Below are positions 21,222 to 33,599 of a stretch of DNA of 64,000 bases, one piece after another. The notes beneath the pieces are model-generated. The model was given only the letters and a program-made list of their open reading frames with translations, made no database searches and was not told the origin of the DNA. Positions within the stretch are counted from its first letter, which is position 1. Every line of letters starts with the position of its first letter. Both the position numbers and the translations under genes were made by a program. The stretch is from Metaphire vulgaris (lineage: Eukaryota; Annelida; Clitellata; Crassiclitellata; Megascolecidae), in the NCBI GenBank assembly GCA_018105865.1, contig CM030865.1, positions 3,231,216-3,295,215 on the forward strand, written 5' to 3'.

Positions 21222-21589
21222 CAGTGGCGTGGCCAGGATTTTCCGAAGGCGTGGAAAGAGAGTTATGGTTTGCATGATTCCCAACTTTGGAACAAATTCT
21301 GACAACCAAAAAAGTTTATCATCATGATTCCCGTGATTAACAACACCGACAAATCCTGACAAGCAGGAAAAAAACAAAACAAAAAATTGTAAATTATTAT
21401 TTTTTAAATTTCGTTTCAATAGGTGAATTATATAGGTAGGCCCTATATGAACGCGTACAAATATATTGACACACACACACACAATTTGGTCGAGCATCCA
21501 AGGGGTTGGGTTAAACTCCAAAATTCCCCATTGCCTACACTGAGAACAGCCAATGGGGTTTAACCCCAATAGCCTTGGCTACGCCACTG
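21222..21589. mobile_element. hAT-like MITE, family D (CAGTGGCGTGGCCA)
   Basis: TIRs are CAGTGGCGTGGCCA and TGGCTACGCCACTG with TSD AAACCCAC and AAACCCAT (7 of 8). 368 bp, with a short (CA)n inside. No coding capacity. Confidence 0.82.
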
Positions 21590-21964
21590 AAACCCATGAA
21601 AGCAATAGAAGTTTCGACACCGTCTGCTCAAACAAGTCTCTCTAAACCACTTGTTGGCTGTAAACGCGGTTTTATTCACGTTTATTCCACGCTGCCTTAT
21701 GACGTCATTTTGTCGAATCAGGACCCGTTTCGACGCGCAGTGATACACAAAATGTGCCAGTGATAAAATGAAAAGGTGCAGTGGTAAAGTGCAATTTTCT
21801 GTGCTTTGTGGGCAGTGATACATTTTCCGGACGACTTTTTTCTTTTTTCGCTTGTTTTCTTTGCGCGGATGTCCACAAATTTTCTGACTTTAATGCAGTG
21901 ATAAATTTTTTGTAAAACAGGCCCTGTGTCGATTTACCAAAGGAGCACCGCCCTTACCCTCCAG

Positions 21965-22373
21965 CAGTGGCGGTTCTAGGAAAATAAAACTGGGGAAAGC
22001 TGTGCCCAGGGGCGTAGCCAGAAATTTGATTTGGGAGGGTATAAATATTTTGGGTGGGTATAAATCTTAACTATAAACCACATAAACCATATAAACCACA
22101 TATAGCCACATGTAAATCACATAAAAAAGCTTTAAGGTAGACTGATTGGGGGGTATATATACCGATCTACCCCCCCCCCCGTCGCTACGCCCCTGGCTGT
22201 GCCCTAGTCTGTGGTCGCGGAGTCGAAAGCGGCCCCAAACTCACGAAAGTCTAATGAGCAAAAAACTGACATCACCAGTTTAAAAAGCAACTGGCATCTT
22301 AACTGGGGTGGAGGGCGGGCAAAGTTGAAATACGGGCGCTACAGACCCCTGCTCCAACGTAGAACCGACACTG
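21965..22373. mobile_element. hAT-like element split by a family C MITE
   Basis: Outer ends are CAGTGGCGGTTCTAGG and GTAGAACCGACACTG. The interior is interrupted at 22007-22195 by a complete family C MITE whose TSD is GCTGTGCC. The outer element's own duplication is not clear. Confidence 0.65.
22007..22195 (+). mobile_element. hAT-like MITE, family C, copy 2
   Basis: The 189-bp element has CAGGGGCGTAGCCAG and GTCGCTACGCCCCTG ends and a perfect 8-bp TSD GCTGTGCC (21999-22006, 22196-22203). Confidence 0.9.
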
Positions 22374-22417
22374 TCCCCCGCCGGCCCCTGTCCCAGCTAA
22401 CTACCCTAGGGCTGAGC

Positions 22418-22589
22418 CAGAGGGGTAGCGACGGGGGGGTATATCGGTATATCAGTCTACCTTAAAGTTTTTTGTGTGATTTACATGTGGTTATATGAGG
22501 TTTATATGGTTTATGTGGGTTATAGTTCAGATTTATACCCACCCAAAATATTTATACCCTCCCAAATCAAATTCCTGGCTACGCCCCTG
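22418..22589 (-). mobile_element. hAT-like MITE, family C, copy 3
   Basis: It has ends CAGAGGGGTAGCGAC and GGCTACGCCCCTG and is inverted relative to copy 2, which lies 222 bp to the left. The flanks GGCTGAGC and GACTGAGT are a decayed TSD. Confidence 0.8.
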
Positions 22590-22833
22590 GACTGAGTATT
22601 TACTCGGTGTAGTAAAAGTGACACAGTGGTCTTTCAGTAAAAGCCAGAAGGCTAGCTACGTGGATGATAGGAACCAGTAATAAACAACGCGAAGGTTACG
22701 TTACGAACAGACCGACCGTAGTCAGAGATGTTACGGCGTCTCTCCACTGAAGAAAATGCGCTTCAACAGAAGACCTGCTCCTCCTCCGAACAGTACTCCG
22801 TCGGTAGTTCGGTCGCTGGCATTTCTGCCTTTT

Positions 22834-22834
22834 C

Positions 22835-22892
<58 letters not shown>

Positions 22893-22996
22893 CCTCTCTC
22901 TCTCTCTCTTTGTCTGTCTGTCTCTCTCTTTGTCTGTCTGTCTCTCTCTTTGTCTGTCTGTCTCTCTGCCTGTATCTCTGTCTTTCTCTCTGTCTT

Positions 22997-23071
<75 letters not shown>
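22834..23071. repeat. (TC)n and (GTCT)n microsatellite
   Basis: Two pure TC blocks surround a TGTC-rich imperfect middle. The long frames on both strands are low-complexity artefacts. Confidence 0.95.
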
Positions 23072-23074
<3 letters not shown>

Positions 23075-23213
23075 ACTGTGAAACCAGCGAGATGAAGATC
23101 AAAAAAAATGGCTGAGGATGTTGAGGATGTGCAATTCCGTCCTCTGTTTTGTTGATTTCGATGATTTGTCTATTTTGGGCTGTTGTCTTTTGCCTCCCCT
23201 CTATCTCCCTCTC

Positions 23214-23532
<319 letters not shown>

Positions 23533-23853
23533 CGGTTTTTCCTCATGTGTTCTGCTGTGGCTGCTATTTAAGCAATCGGGATCCCTGAGACTGGCGCCTG
23601 ATGATTTATGTTCTTCGAATCAAGAGCTCCGGCGCCTTCCGTGGCAGAGAAACTTCTTCGCCGGTCTTTCCTTCCTGGGATTTCAATTACCGAAGAGCTG
23701 CTGTGTTTTTTTTGGTGCCAGACACTCACTGCGAAGGATTTAGGGGAACTGCGGACGGACGCCCCCTGAGAAATGCCCAGCCAAGAGGGTCACTGCGTCT
23801 TCTATTTATTTCGCTTACTATAAGCCAGAGTGGCGTCACCGGGCATACCCTCT

Positions 23854-24043
23854 CAGTGGCGGCTCCACCGGGAGGGGCCAGGGGGCCCGTGCCCCCTATT
23901 GAGTGCCTGTCCCCAGTGCCCCCCCCAGTTGGGACCCTATACTTAATGCTACATAAATTAAACAACAAATGGTTGGCCCCCCATGATTAGAAGTTGCCAC
24001 CCCAACGTCCCCCCCCACTTTCCAAATGCTAGAGCCGCCACTG
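23854..24043 (-). mobile_element. hAT-like MITE, family A, copy 2
   Basis: Ends are CAGTGGCGGCTCCACC and TAGAGCCGCCACTG with a perfect 8-bp TSD TACCCTCT (23846-23853, 24044-24051). 190 bp. Confidence 0.92.
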
Positions 24044-24100
24044 TACCCTCTCCCCAACAGCAAAAAATTGCATCGTGGACCTCTTCGAGTCCTCCTGTAC

Positions 24101-24479
24101 AGGGTTATATCTAGGATTATCAATTTGGACGGGGTGCCGGTATAAATTCGGTTCCAGGATTTCTTGGTGAGGGGGGGGGGTAAAATGAATTCATAGGAAG
24201 TTGGGGGGGATGAAAAGAGAGGGGAAATCGATCAATTTTGCCGAAAAAGAAAAAGGTTGACAAGTAAAAAAGGCTAAATTGACTAAAAATTGTTCCCGAA
24301 TTTTACAAGACTTTTACCGAAAAATAGGTCGATAAGCAAAAGGAAAAGAAAAAAGCTCACCGCATTCTCCCCCGTCATTTTACTTGGCTTTTACTCAAAA
24401 GTAGTGTTTGACAAGCAAAAAAAGTCCGGTGGGAGGGAGGGATGCATCTCCACTCATCCCCCACGTGGAACCGCCACTG
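24101..24479 (+). mobile_element. Chimera of family I start and family B hAT MITE
   Basis: CAGGGTTATATCTAGGATTA (family I start) runs about 45 bp and then joins a 5'-truncated family B copy beginning near 24149 and ending GGAACCGCCACTG. Three motif copies of the GACAAGCAAAA type lie at 24258, 24330 and 24409. Confidence 0.7.
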
Positions 24480-24535
24480 ATGATAGGGTTTTAGTAAATG
24501 TAACGTCTTGTGCATAATCATGAGACATAATATGT

Positions 24536-24537
<2 letters not shown>

Positions 24538-24592
<55 letters not shown>
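24538..24592. repeat. (AT)n microsatellite
   Basis: About 55 bp of uninterrupted AT, self-complementary. Confidence 0.95.
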
Positions 24593-24599
<7 letters not shown>

Positions 24600-24957
24600 A
24601 TATTATTGTCTCCGCATAGAACGAGTTACGTGAATGTTTTGCGCGTTGCTTTGATCTTTAGTGGGATGTGGCAATAACAAGGAATTTTTGGACATGTCTC
24701 GGTACGAATCTGATGAGATTTTTGACTGGATTTGAAACCCTCAACGCGCCGGCTCACGTCTGCTACTGCCACTGCTACTGCTACTGTCCCATCGACTAAA
24801 TCAGTCGAGCGAAAAGATTATAAAATCCGGACAACTACGCCTTCGATTCGACTGAAATCCACCCGCGAGTGACAGGGCGAAGAGCGAAACAGCCTCCGCC
24901 GGCTGCGAAACGTGAGTAACACATATACGATGGACGTAAATATACGTTGTCGACCAA

Positions 24958-25159
24958 CAGTGGCGGCTCCAGGAATTGGCAAGTGGGGGGGGGTCTTTCG
25001 GGTGGCAACTTCTAAGATATGGGGTGGGGCAACTATTTTTTTTCCAAACCTGGACTAGTCCAGTTGCTTTGAATGAGTGCACTAAAGTATGGGGGCCACT
25101 AGGGGGGCAGGCATTCACAGACAGAGGGGGCACGGACCCCCTCTGTGGAGCCGTCTCTG
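24958..25159 (+). mobile_element. hAT-like MITE, family A, copy 3
   Basis: Start CAGTGGCGGCTCCAGG, end GGAGCCGTCTCTG, TSD TCGACCAA and TCGCCCAA (7 of 8). 202 bp. Confidence 0.85.
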
Positions 25160-25187
25160 TCGCCCAATCGATTGAAATGCCCAATAC

Positions 25188-25189
25188 TA

Positions 25190-25274
<85 letters not shown>

Positions 25275-25275
25275 G

Positions 25276-25309
<34 letters not shown>

Positions 25310-25317
25310 CACTACTG

Positions 25318-25353
<36 letters not shown>

Positions 25354-25390
25354 ATACTACTACAACAACTACTACTACTACTACTACTAC

Positions 25391-25480
<90 letters not shown>
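25188..25480. repeat. (ACT)n into (AAT)n microsatellite
   Basis: About 200 bp of ACT with CTG interruptions, then about 90 bp of AAT. It adjoins the retroelement 3' terminus in minus orientation (TTTAAGTGGTTTATGAGGC at 25484). Confidence 0.95.
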
Positions 25481-25481
<1 letters not shown>

Positions 25482-25841
25482 GTGACTTTAAGTGGTTTAT
25501 GAGGCTTAGTCTGAGTGAAAACATTATACCTGTAATTAATTACTGTTTAACATTTAATAACGCAATTTTCCTAGATAAAATTTCAATCCATTTATTGTTT
25601 CGATTTTTACTCCCTTCTTTGTCCAAACTGATCGGTCCATCCACAACCCTTAATTGCACTAAATCATTTTCTTCGTTGGTCCCACTCTCTCTGTCTGAAA
25701 TTCCCTGAATAATTTGAATGTTTGGCCTCTTGTATGGTCATAACACAAAGGCATTACGAGCAACAGTTTCAGGTACGTTTTTGAGTCCTGAAAGAATTAA
25801 GTTACGAACTGTTACGTCCCTCAAAACCTGAATTAAGAGCA

Positions 25842-26128
25842 AATTAACAGCAGCGTATATTGTTAAAATTCTGCCCCCCCCCCCGGTTTTACTGAAACCT
25901 GGCTACGCCAGTGGTGATATAAAAAGTAAGAAAGTGGTTATATAAAAATTAACAGCAGCGTATATTGTTACAAATTCTGCCCCCGGTTTTACTGAAACCT
26001 GGCTACGCCAGTGGTGATATAAAAAGTAAGAAAGTGATGATATAAAAATTAACAGCAGCGTATATTGTTACAAATTCTGCCCCCCGGTTTTACTGAAACC
26101 TGGCTACGCCAGTGGTTATATAAGAAGT
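25842..26128. repeat. Tandem trimer, about 100-bp unit
   Basis: Three head-to-tail copies contain TTAACAGCAGCGTATATTG, a C run of variable length, TACTGAAACCTGGCTACGCC and AGTGGTGATATAAAAAGTA. Unit starts are near 25843, 25948 and 26048. The differing C-run lengths account for part of the length difference. Confidence 0.88.
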
Positions 26129-26355
26129 AAGAAAACCGCGGATACATAGTATACTGTATACCGAAGGCCTGCCCAAGTGCCTAACCTCTGGGTGGTCTTG
26201 AACACGCATGCGCGGGAACATTTCGACATAAAAACGACGCTGAACGAAACCGTTTGGAGAGGTCAGCTTATGCTGCGCTTAAAAGGATTATGCCCTTGTA
26301 CAATGTCCGCTTAACTGAGCTCACTCAGAGGGATACAGAGGATAGGACAAACTGA

Positions 26356-26357
<2 letters not shown>

Positions 26358-26411
<54 letters not shown>

Positions 26412-26528
26412 GACAGACAGACAGACAGAGACAGAGAGAGAAACAGAGAAAGAGGACAGAGACAGAGGAAGAGAGGATAAAGAGAAAGAGAAAGACAGAG
26501 GACAGAGACAGAGACAGAGGGCAGAAAC

Positions 26529-26573
<45 letters not shown>

Positions 26574-26660
26574 GAGAGAAAAAGAGGAGAGAGACAGAGA
26601 CCAGAGATCAGACAGACAGACAGACAGAAACAGAGATAGAGAGAGGGGGAGAGAGAGAGC
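26358..26660. repeat. (GA)n and (ACAG)n imperfect microsatellite
   Basis: Purine-rich array with pure GA blocks at 26358-26398 and 26540-26571. All open frames here are artefacts. Confidence 0.94.
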
Positions 26661-26792
26661 ACGTAGAGGAGGGGTTGAACTGAGATGAGAAGGAAGAAGG
26701 TGATGATGACTTGAGATTGGATTTGGCGAGGTCAGCCATTTCCAGGGCTCCGTTTTGCAGCCCGATGCGCCACTCATGCAAGTAAGTAGCAG

Positions 26793-26980
26793 CAGTGCTT
26801 TTTTTCTAGGAAAAAAGGTTTGGGAACCCACCCTTTTTTCCTCGTCAACAAAACAGGTGTGGGAACGCTGTACCTGTACGTTCCCAAACACATTATTACA
26901 TATCCATAATTATATATGCAATCTGGCAAAAAAGGTTTGGGAACGGCGTTCCCATGCGTTCCCACTGAAAAAAAGCCCTG
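26793..26980. mobile_element. hAT-like MITE (CAGTGCTTTTTTTCTAG)
   Basis: TIRs are CAGTGCTTTTTTTCTAG and GAAAAAAAGCCCTG, with a perfect 8-bp TSD AGTAGCAG (26785-26792, 26981-26988). GGTTTGGGAAC is repeated inside. 188 bp. Confidence 0.88.
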
Positions 26981-27154
26981 AGTAGCAGTAAGCAAGTGGG
27001 CGATTGAGTGAGCAAATAATTTAGTGAGTAAGTAAGTAGAATTTTTAATGTTGCATGTGTTCGTCTTGGTTCTTTCAGAATATCTAAGATTCGATATAAT
27101 CTCAAAGTGCATGAAATTTTCTAGGCCACCCTCTTTGGTGACACCTGGCTCGTC

Positions 27155-27158
<4 letters not shown>

Positions 27159-27207
<49 letters not shown>
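27159..27207. repeat. (AT)n microsatellite
   Basis: About 49 bp of pure AT. Confidence 0.95.
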
Positions 27208-27210
<3 letters not shown>

Positions 27211-27649
27211 GACGCATCCGTTGACAGGTCTCTTTACTTATTATTGGGGCAAAAAAATCTCGTGGGCAAAATGTCCTGCAGCACTTTTAGAATGATCTCG
27301 AAGACGTGATCCCTTCCACCCCCGTTTACCCCTGAAATCTTCGTCCGGAGCATGATGGACGGCGCTCGAGGAGGAGGAGGAGGAGGAGGAGGCGCCGCCT
27401 TGACCCCCGCAGCCTCATAAAGAAACCGCGGCGTCTAAATTGATGTTCGATAATGCTGCTGCGAAAAACAACAGCAAACGACGCCCGACAAGACTCCAGA
27501 GAAAGTGGCCGAGGAAAGAAGGAAGATTCCTCCAACGACGCCATTCTGCCCCCTCCCCCCCACCCTCACACACAGGAGAGAGACAACGCAGCGGGTGGGG
27601 TGGGGGGGGGGCTTACTCGTGGGTGGATAAAGTCCTCGCGATACGTGTA

Positions 27650-28037
27650 GACATACAGACAGAAAGAGAGACAGACAAGCAGACACGACAGACAGAGACA
27701 CAGATAAACAGACAGACACAGACAGACAGTCACAGACACATACAGACAGTTCCACAGATGGACAGACAGAGACCGACAGAAAGCCAGCCAGAGAAGCAGA
27801 CAGACAGAGACACAGAAAGACAAACAGACAGACAGACAGAGATACAGACACACAAACATACAGACACAGACAGGCAGTTCCACAGTTGGACAAACAGAGA
27901 CAGCCAGACAACCAGACAGACAGACAGACAGACAGACAGAGACACAGACAAACAGACAGACAGCCAGACAACCAGACAGACAGACAGACAGACAGAGACA
28001 CAGACAAACAGACACAGACAGACAGACAGACAGACAG
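27650..28037. repeat. (ACAG)n-rich imperfect microsatellite
   Basis: Nearly 390 bp of ACAG/ACAC/AGAG tetranucleotides. Segments such as ACAGCCAGACAACCAGACAG recur, so the array has expanded in larger blocks as well as by single units. Confidence 0.93.
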
Positions 28038-28443
28038 TTCCTCAGACGGTTGCGTGCGTGAGAGTGTGGCTTCAGACTCCGGTTTGATTCAGTGTCCTTG
28101 TGGGACGTGGTGTACACTGTATACGCAAACGTCGCTGGGCGCCGGAAACCGGCGCCGGAAACCGGCGAATTCCCGTTTACAGAGAGTAATGAAGGTTGGT
28201 CGGATGTTCCAGCGGCGATCACGTGACTAGTACGGCCGATCACGTGACCGGTACGTATTAATTCTTCTGTCTAAATTGCACGACGTGTGTTCCGTCTGAG
28301 ACGCGTGGGCGGGGGAGGGGTGGGGTGGAGTGGGGTGGGGTGACGAGGGAGTCACGTGCCCGTCATGCCTCCACCCAAAGGTTCGGTTCGGGTTATAAAG
28401 GCGCGAATAAAGAAACAAGTAATCGTCTTTTCCGCACTTTCAG

Positions 28444-28599
<156 letters not shown>

Positions 28600-28801
28600 T
28601 GTTAACTATGTCTTCCTAACTAAACGAGTGAGGCGAAACATTTTGTGTATAGGGCGGTCCAAAACATGGTCCAGGGACATCTGTATATTAGCTGTACCTG
28701 CATGATCCATGTCAACCAAAACCCAACGGTGTCAGAGCACGCATCATATTATTTTAACAAGTTAACGGTATTTCACTGACTGCTATTTTTTATCCACCAC
28801 C

Positions 28802-28803
<2 letters not shown>

Positions 28804-28891
<88 letters not shown>

Positions 28892-28990
28892 GACAGACAG
28901 ACAGACAGAGACGAGAGACAGAGACAGACAGACAGATACAGACACAGTTAGAGTCAGAGGCAGAGGCAGATAGAGACAGAGACACCCACA
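28804..28990. repeat. (GA)n into (ACAG)n microsatellite
   Basis: About 48 bp of GA followed by ACAG repeats that become imperfect. Confidence 0.95.
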
Positions 28991-29400
28991 GACAGACAGA
29001 GAGTGAAATTTGAGAACAGTGTGAACTCATTAAGTCTCACAAAGAAGTGTAATTTTCTTCGAGAAGGCTGATTTCCATTCAGAATCTAGCAGCTAAACCG
29101 AAGCCCCACAGTGCAGGCCTACATTAAAAATTAAAGCCATGCGCAGACGATCGCAGTCTATCTTGATTGACAGGTCCTTTCTGTCGGCGGGTGATTGAGG
29201 AGAGGCTATGACAGACAGACGCAGCCGCGGACTTCAATTGTGACTGGGTTCGTTCAGTCTTCGCAAATAGCGACTGTTTTCCGTCGACGCGGACGTTTGC
29301 CAAAGCATCAATGGAGAAGCGACCGGAAGGGACTTAATACTACTCCTTCGTTAAAATCCGTCCCATTTTTAGGCCTACTAGTTCCAAGTTTTGATATTAT

Positions 29401-29769
<369 letters not shown>

Positions 29770-30082
29770 GTCGTCTGTTTTGTCTGTCTCTCCCTCTCTT
29801 CTTTCTTGTTTATCTGCCTGTCCGTCTGATTATCTTGCTGTCTGTCTTGTCTGTCCGCTTGCATCCCTGGTCCAGTAAATCTTCCAATTTTTTCTCTTCT
29901 TCTTTTTCTCTCTCTCTTGAGTCGTTTTTTTTCTTCAATCGGCGAAACTTGTTTCTGTCGAGTTTTATCGCATCTGCATGGTTTCAATCGCTCTTTCTCC
30001 TCAGCGCAGTCTTTTTCTTACAAAATTTAAAAGTTTTGTGCCGATTAATCGATTAACTTCATTTCTCTATAGGCCCTACAGT

Positions 30083-30272
30083 CAGTGGCGGCTCTAGGAT
30101 TTGGCAAGTGGGGGGAGGGCCGTTGGGGTGGCAACTTCTAATCATGGGGGGCCAAACATTTGTTGTTTAATGTATGTAGCATTAAGTATAGGGTACCAAC
30201 TGGAGGACCACTGGGGAGGCAGGCACTCAATAGGGGGCACGCCCCCTCCGCCCCCCGGTGGAGCCGCCACTG
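30083..30272 (+). mobile_element. hAT-like MITE, family A, copy 4
   Basis: Ends are CAGTGGCGGCTCTAGG and TGGAGCCGCCACTG, with a perfect TSD CCTACAGT (30075-30082, 30273-30280). 190 bp. Confidence 0.92.
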
Positions 30273-30433
30273 CCTACAGTCGAGAATAATACTAATAAAA
30301 TACGCCGGAAGACACAATGTAACGTTTGCGTCAAATTAGTTACCCACAGTTCAGATGCAACCATCTTGCCTTAACTTCCTACAGTAATTGATACAGTTGT
30401 CCGCCTATTCTTCCTATAGATCAGCATTACAGC

Positions 30434-31430
30434 CAACGTTCCCTCTAGGGCTTGCTGGTTTCTGTGCAAAGTTAACATTTTTTGTGCAAAAAAACCCACC
30501 GTGTGAATTTTGTGCAAAATCTGGCCGCTGATCTTAAATTCGATTTCGATTTTATGCGCCATATGCCCGGGGCATTATGATAGTCGCCTGCGTAACAATT
30601 TATTTACAACAGCTCAGGCAGAAGACTGGCTGAAATTACACACATATAATTTGAACACAATTACTTTCTCACGGACAGGCAATTGGTCGCGAGATTTGTT
30701 CACACGCTGGCACTCGATAAATTACATTTATCGCTTTTGTTTAGCTGTAACAGCTTTAGTCAACTGTACGCCTTGTGATTATGGCTAAAACTTACTTTTT
30801 CAAACAGGGTTGGGAACTTGGGATAAGCTAAGCGACAAGCGATAAACTAATTTGTACGTATTCATAGGGGAAAAAATGTATGGGGTGCATCAGGGAAAGG
30901 GGATCTAAAAATGTGACTTTTGGCAAACGTAATATATAGATGGCCCCTTACTGAAGCCCCCGCCTGATCTAAGCCATTCTAGGGTTTGCGGTGGAGCAGT
31001 GGTTGGCGCACCAGTTTACCAATCTTGAGATCTGTGGTTCAAGTCCCGGCCGCGGGAGAAACTTTTCGGTTGCTTCTGCACCAAGCGCACCCAGTCGACT
31101 CAGTTGTGAATAAGTACAGAAGAATGCGTATCATTCACGCGGTGAAAACTCGCGGGCTCTTCACGGAGACAAGCCCGCGTGCAATATAATACAATACAAG
31201 ATCGCTTCATTAAATGTCCTTCAGTGGCGCAAAACCTTTATGCTTTATATAGCATGCGCATGAGGTTGCACGAATCTTCTACATTTCTAACGCTGTTTTC
31301 TCTAAATGCAGACAGCTGTTCAAAAATTAGTCGCATTTCGAAAAAATTGGCGCGGCAGTCAAATTCTTTTGCGCAGCAGGGTTATTTTCTCCGCGCGGCC
31401 GCGCAATTGCGCAGCTTAGAGGGAACGTTG
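30434..31430. mobile_element. 997-bp hAT-like element with CAACGTTCCCTCTAG ends
   Basis: Ends are CAACGTTCCCTCTAG and CTTAGAGGGAACGTTG, with a perfect 8-bp TSD ATTACAGC (30426-30433, 31431-31438). It is the longest element with intact ends in the window. No transposase frame is evident. A SINE is inserted at about 30985-31198. The repeated TTTGTGCAAA near the left end may be a subterminal site. Confidence 0.85.
30985..31198 (+). mobile_element. tRNA-derived SINE
   Basis: It has a clear A-box region (GTGGAGCAGTGGTTGGCGCA) and B-box (GTGGTTCAAGTCCCGG), a non-tRNA body with ACTCGCGGGCTCTTCACGG, and an AT-rich tail (ATATAATACAATACAA). It sits inside the 997-bp hAT-like element. Confidence 0.82.
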
Positions 31431-31509
31431 ATTACAGCAGTCCTCTGCCCTCTGGCAGTTTTTGTCACGGGCTGCTACAACGCCTGAAAGACCCCTCATT
31501 TGGGAAATA

Positions 31510-31700
31510 CAGTGAAACCCACTAAATTGCATAGGTGCCGTGCAAGCCTTGCTTATGCGATTAACTGGGCTATGCGAATATAGCCGGGAAGTCTGATAAT
31601 TAATTGTACGCGCAAAACACCGGTTCGGGTGTTTAAGTTGTTATGCGCATTATGCGGGTTATGCAGTTAAGCGGTATGCGATTTTAAGTGGGATCCACTG
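31510..31700. mobile_element. Tc1/mariner-type MITE
   Basis: It is flanked by TA. Ends are CAGTGAAACCCACTAAATT and TTTTAAGTGGGATCCACTG. The interior is rich in TATGCG repeats. 191 bp. Confidence 0.78.
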
Positions 31701-31910
31701 TATGTCCTTCCGGTTTCACGGGTCTTCTATACTAGGGCACTGCCTTCGAACAAGACGCACGCACACCGACAGACAGACAGCAACACGTAGAGATACACTT
31801 GCCGGTCACTTGCAGTATACGGTATAGCTCTGCGGCCGTTAATGATTAAAGACTCGCCGAGAGAGATGGTCATTAACAGAACAGGTGCAGTTTTCCGTGC
31901 AGCTCGTAAA

Positions 31911-31987
31911 AAGGAGGAGGAGAAGTAGAAGAAAGAGGAGGAGGAGGGGGAGAGGAGGAGGGGAGGAAGAGGAGGAGGAGGAGGAGG
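31911..31987. repeat. (GGA)n purine tract
   Basis: Imperfect GGA/GAA tract of about 77 bp. Confidence 0.9.
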
Positions 31988-32299
31988 CATTTCTCGCGTT
32001 AATATCCTTATAAAAAATTCTGTCCCCGTGGCGACGTCTTCGTATAAAACAGATGCAGAAGATATAATTGGCTATAAATTCCAGCCTTATCTGTCGTCTT
32101 TGTCGCCGTTTTTATGCACGCATAATTGGCAGCCACGTCCCGCACCTGTGCCTGAGAAAAAAACGTTCTCGTTATATCTGTATCCTATAATATATCAGTG
32201 GCGCATACTCGGCATCGTGGCGTCCTTGGTCCGCCCCGTCTGCCGTCTAAGATACGCCTTGTTTTGTCTTCGGCCAGTCTCGCTTCGAAGGTAGACCGC

Positions 32300-32561
32300 C
32301 AGTGGCGGTTACAGGATTTCTTGGTGGGGGAGAGGGGGTGAAATGAATTCATAGGAAGTTGGTGGGGGAATGAAAAAAGAAGGAGGAAATGTCAACATTG
32401 GTAGTGTTTAGCCTACTGAATGTTAACAGACTTTGCCCAAAATGGCTGACAAGCAAAAAAACGTCATCCGCAGTGCATGTGACAAGAAAAGAAATATTAA
32501 AATTTTCAAGTCCGGTGGGGGTTATGCATCCCCACTCATCCCCCACGCGGAACCGCCACTG
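32300..32561 (+). mobile_element. hAT-like MITE, family B, copy 4
   Basis: Ends are CAGTGGCGGTTACAGG and GGAACCGCCACTG, with a perfect TSD TAGACCGC (32292-32299, 32562-32569). One GACAAGCAAAAAAACGTC motif lies at 32447. 262 bp. Confidence 0.9.
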
Positions 32562-32700
32562 TAGACCGCATCATGAATGTGCCTGCACCACTGTTTGGTG
32601 AAAATAGCTACTATAAAAGATGCAAGTGGGAAAACTCTGATGAATAGAAAGCCCATACAAATGAGATGGAAAGACTTCGAGGAAATCCATGCATCCAACC

Positions 32701-32702
<2 letters not shown>

Positions 32703-32761
<59 letters not shown>

Positions 32762-32810
32762 AGTATATATATATATACAGTATATATACAGTATATATAT
32801 ATACAGTATA

Positions 32811-32863
<53 letters not shown>

Positions 32864-32908
32864 ATCCATCTATCCATACATACATGCATACATACATACA
32901 TACATACA

Positions 32909-32942
<34 letters not shown>

Positions 32943-32960
32943 CATATATACATACATCCG
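32703..32960. repeat. (TA)n into (CATA)n compound microsatellite
   Basis: About 160 bp of TA with CAG-type interruptions, then about 80 bp of CATA. Confidence 0.95.
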
Positions 32961-33196
32961 TGCAACATTTGAGTTTTTGCTAACCGATCACGGGCGGAAA
33001 AATATGAAACAATTGTGAAGCAAAACCAAAACGCTCCGCTGTACGATTTATTGTTCAGCGTTTAGAAAATTAATCGTCGCGTCACGTGACCGATCGAGTC
33101 CGAGTTTCGTCTCACCGGGCTGTTCCGTCTCGCGCCATCTATCGTCCAGCTCAGCAATTCATCGTCTCAATTTCTCTCCAATCCATTCTCCATCGC

Positions 33197-33346
<150 letters not shown>

Positions 33347-33532
33347 CAGTGGCGGCTCCACAGGGGGAGATCCGGGGGGGCGTGCCCTCTATTGAGTGCC
33401 TGGCCCCCATTGGCCCCCCTGTTGGGACCCTATACTTAATACTACATAACTAACAACAAATGTTTGATCCCCTCCATGATTAGAAGTTGCCACCCCAACG
33501 GCCCCCCACTGGAAGTCCTGGAGCCGCCACTG
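33347..33532 (-). mobile_element. hAT-like MITE, family A, copy 5, inside a microsatellite
   Basis: Ends are CAGTGGCGGCTCCACA and TGGAGCCGCCACTG, with TSD TCTGTATC on both sides. After the right TSD the tract continues as TATC repeat (33546-33600), so insertion was into a pre-existing TC/TATC compound array. Confidence 0.92.
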
Positions 33533-33544
33533 TCTGTATCTTTG

Positions 33545-33599
<55 letters not shown>

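Noticed and set aside
27650..28037. CRISPR-like array
   Set aside because: The repeat is tetranucleotide slippage with no fixed repeat-spacer periodicity, in an animal genome.
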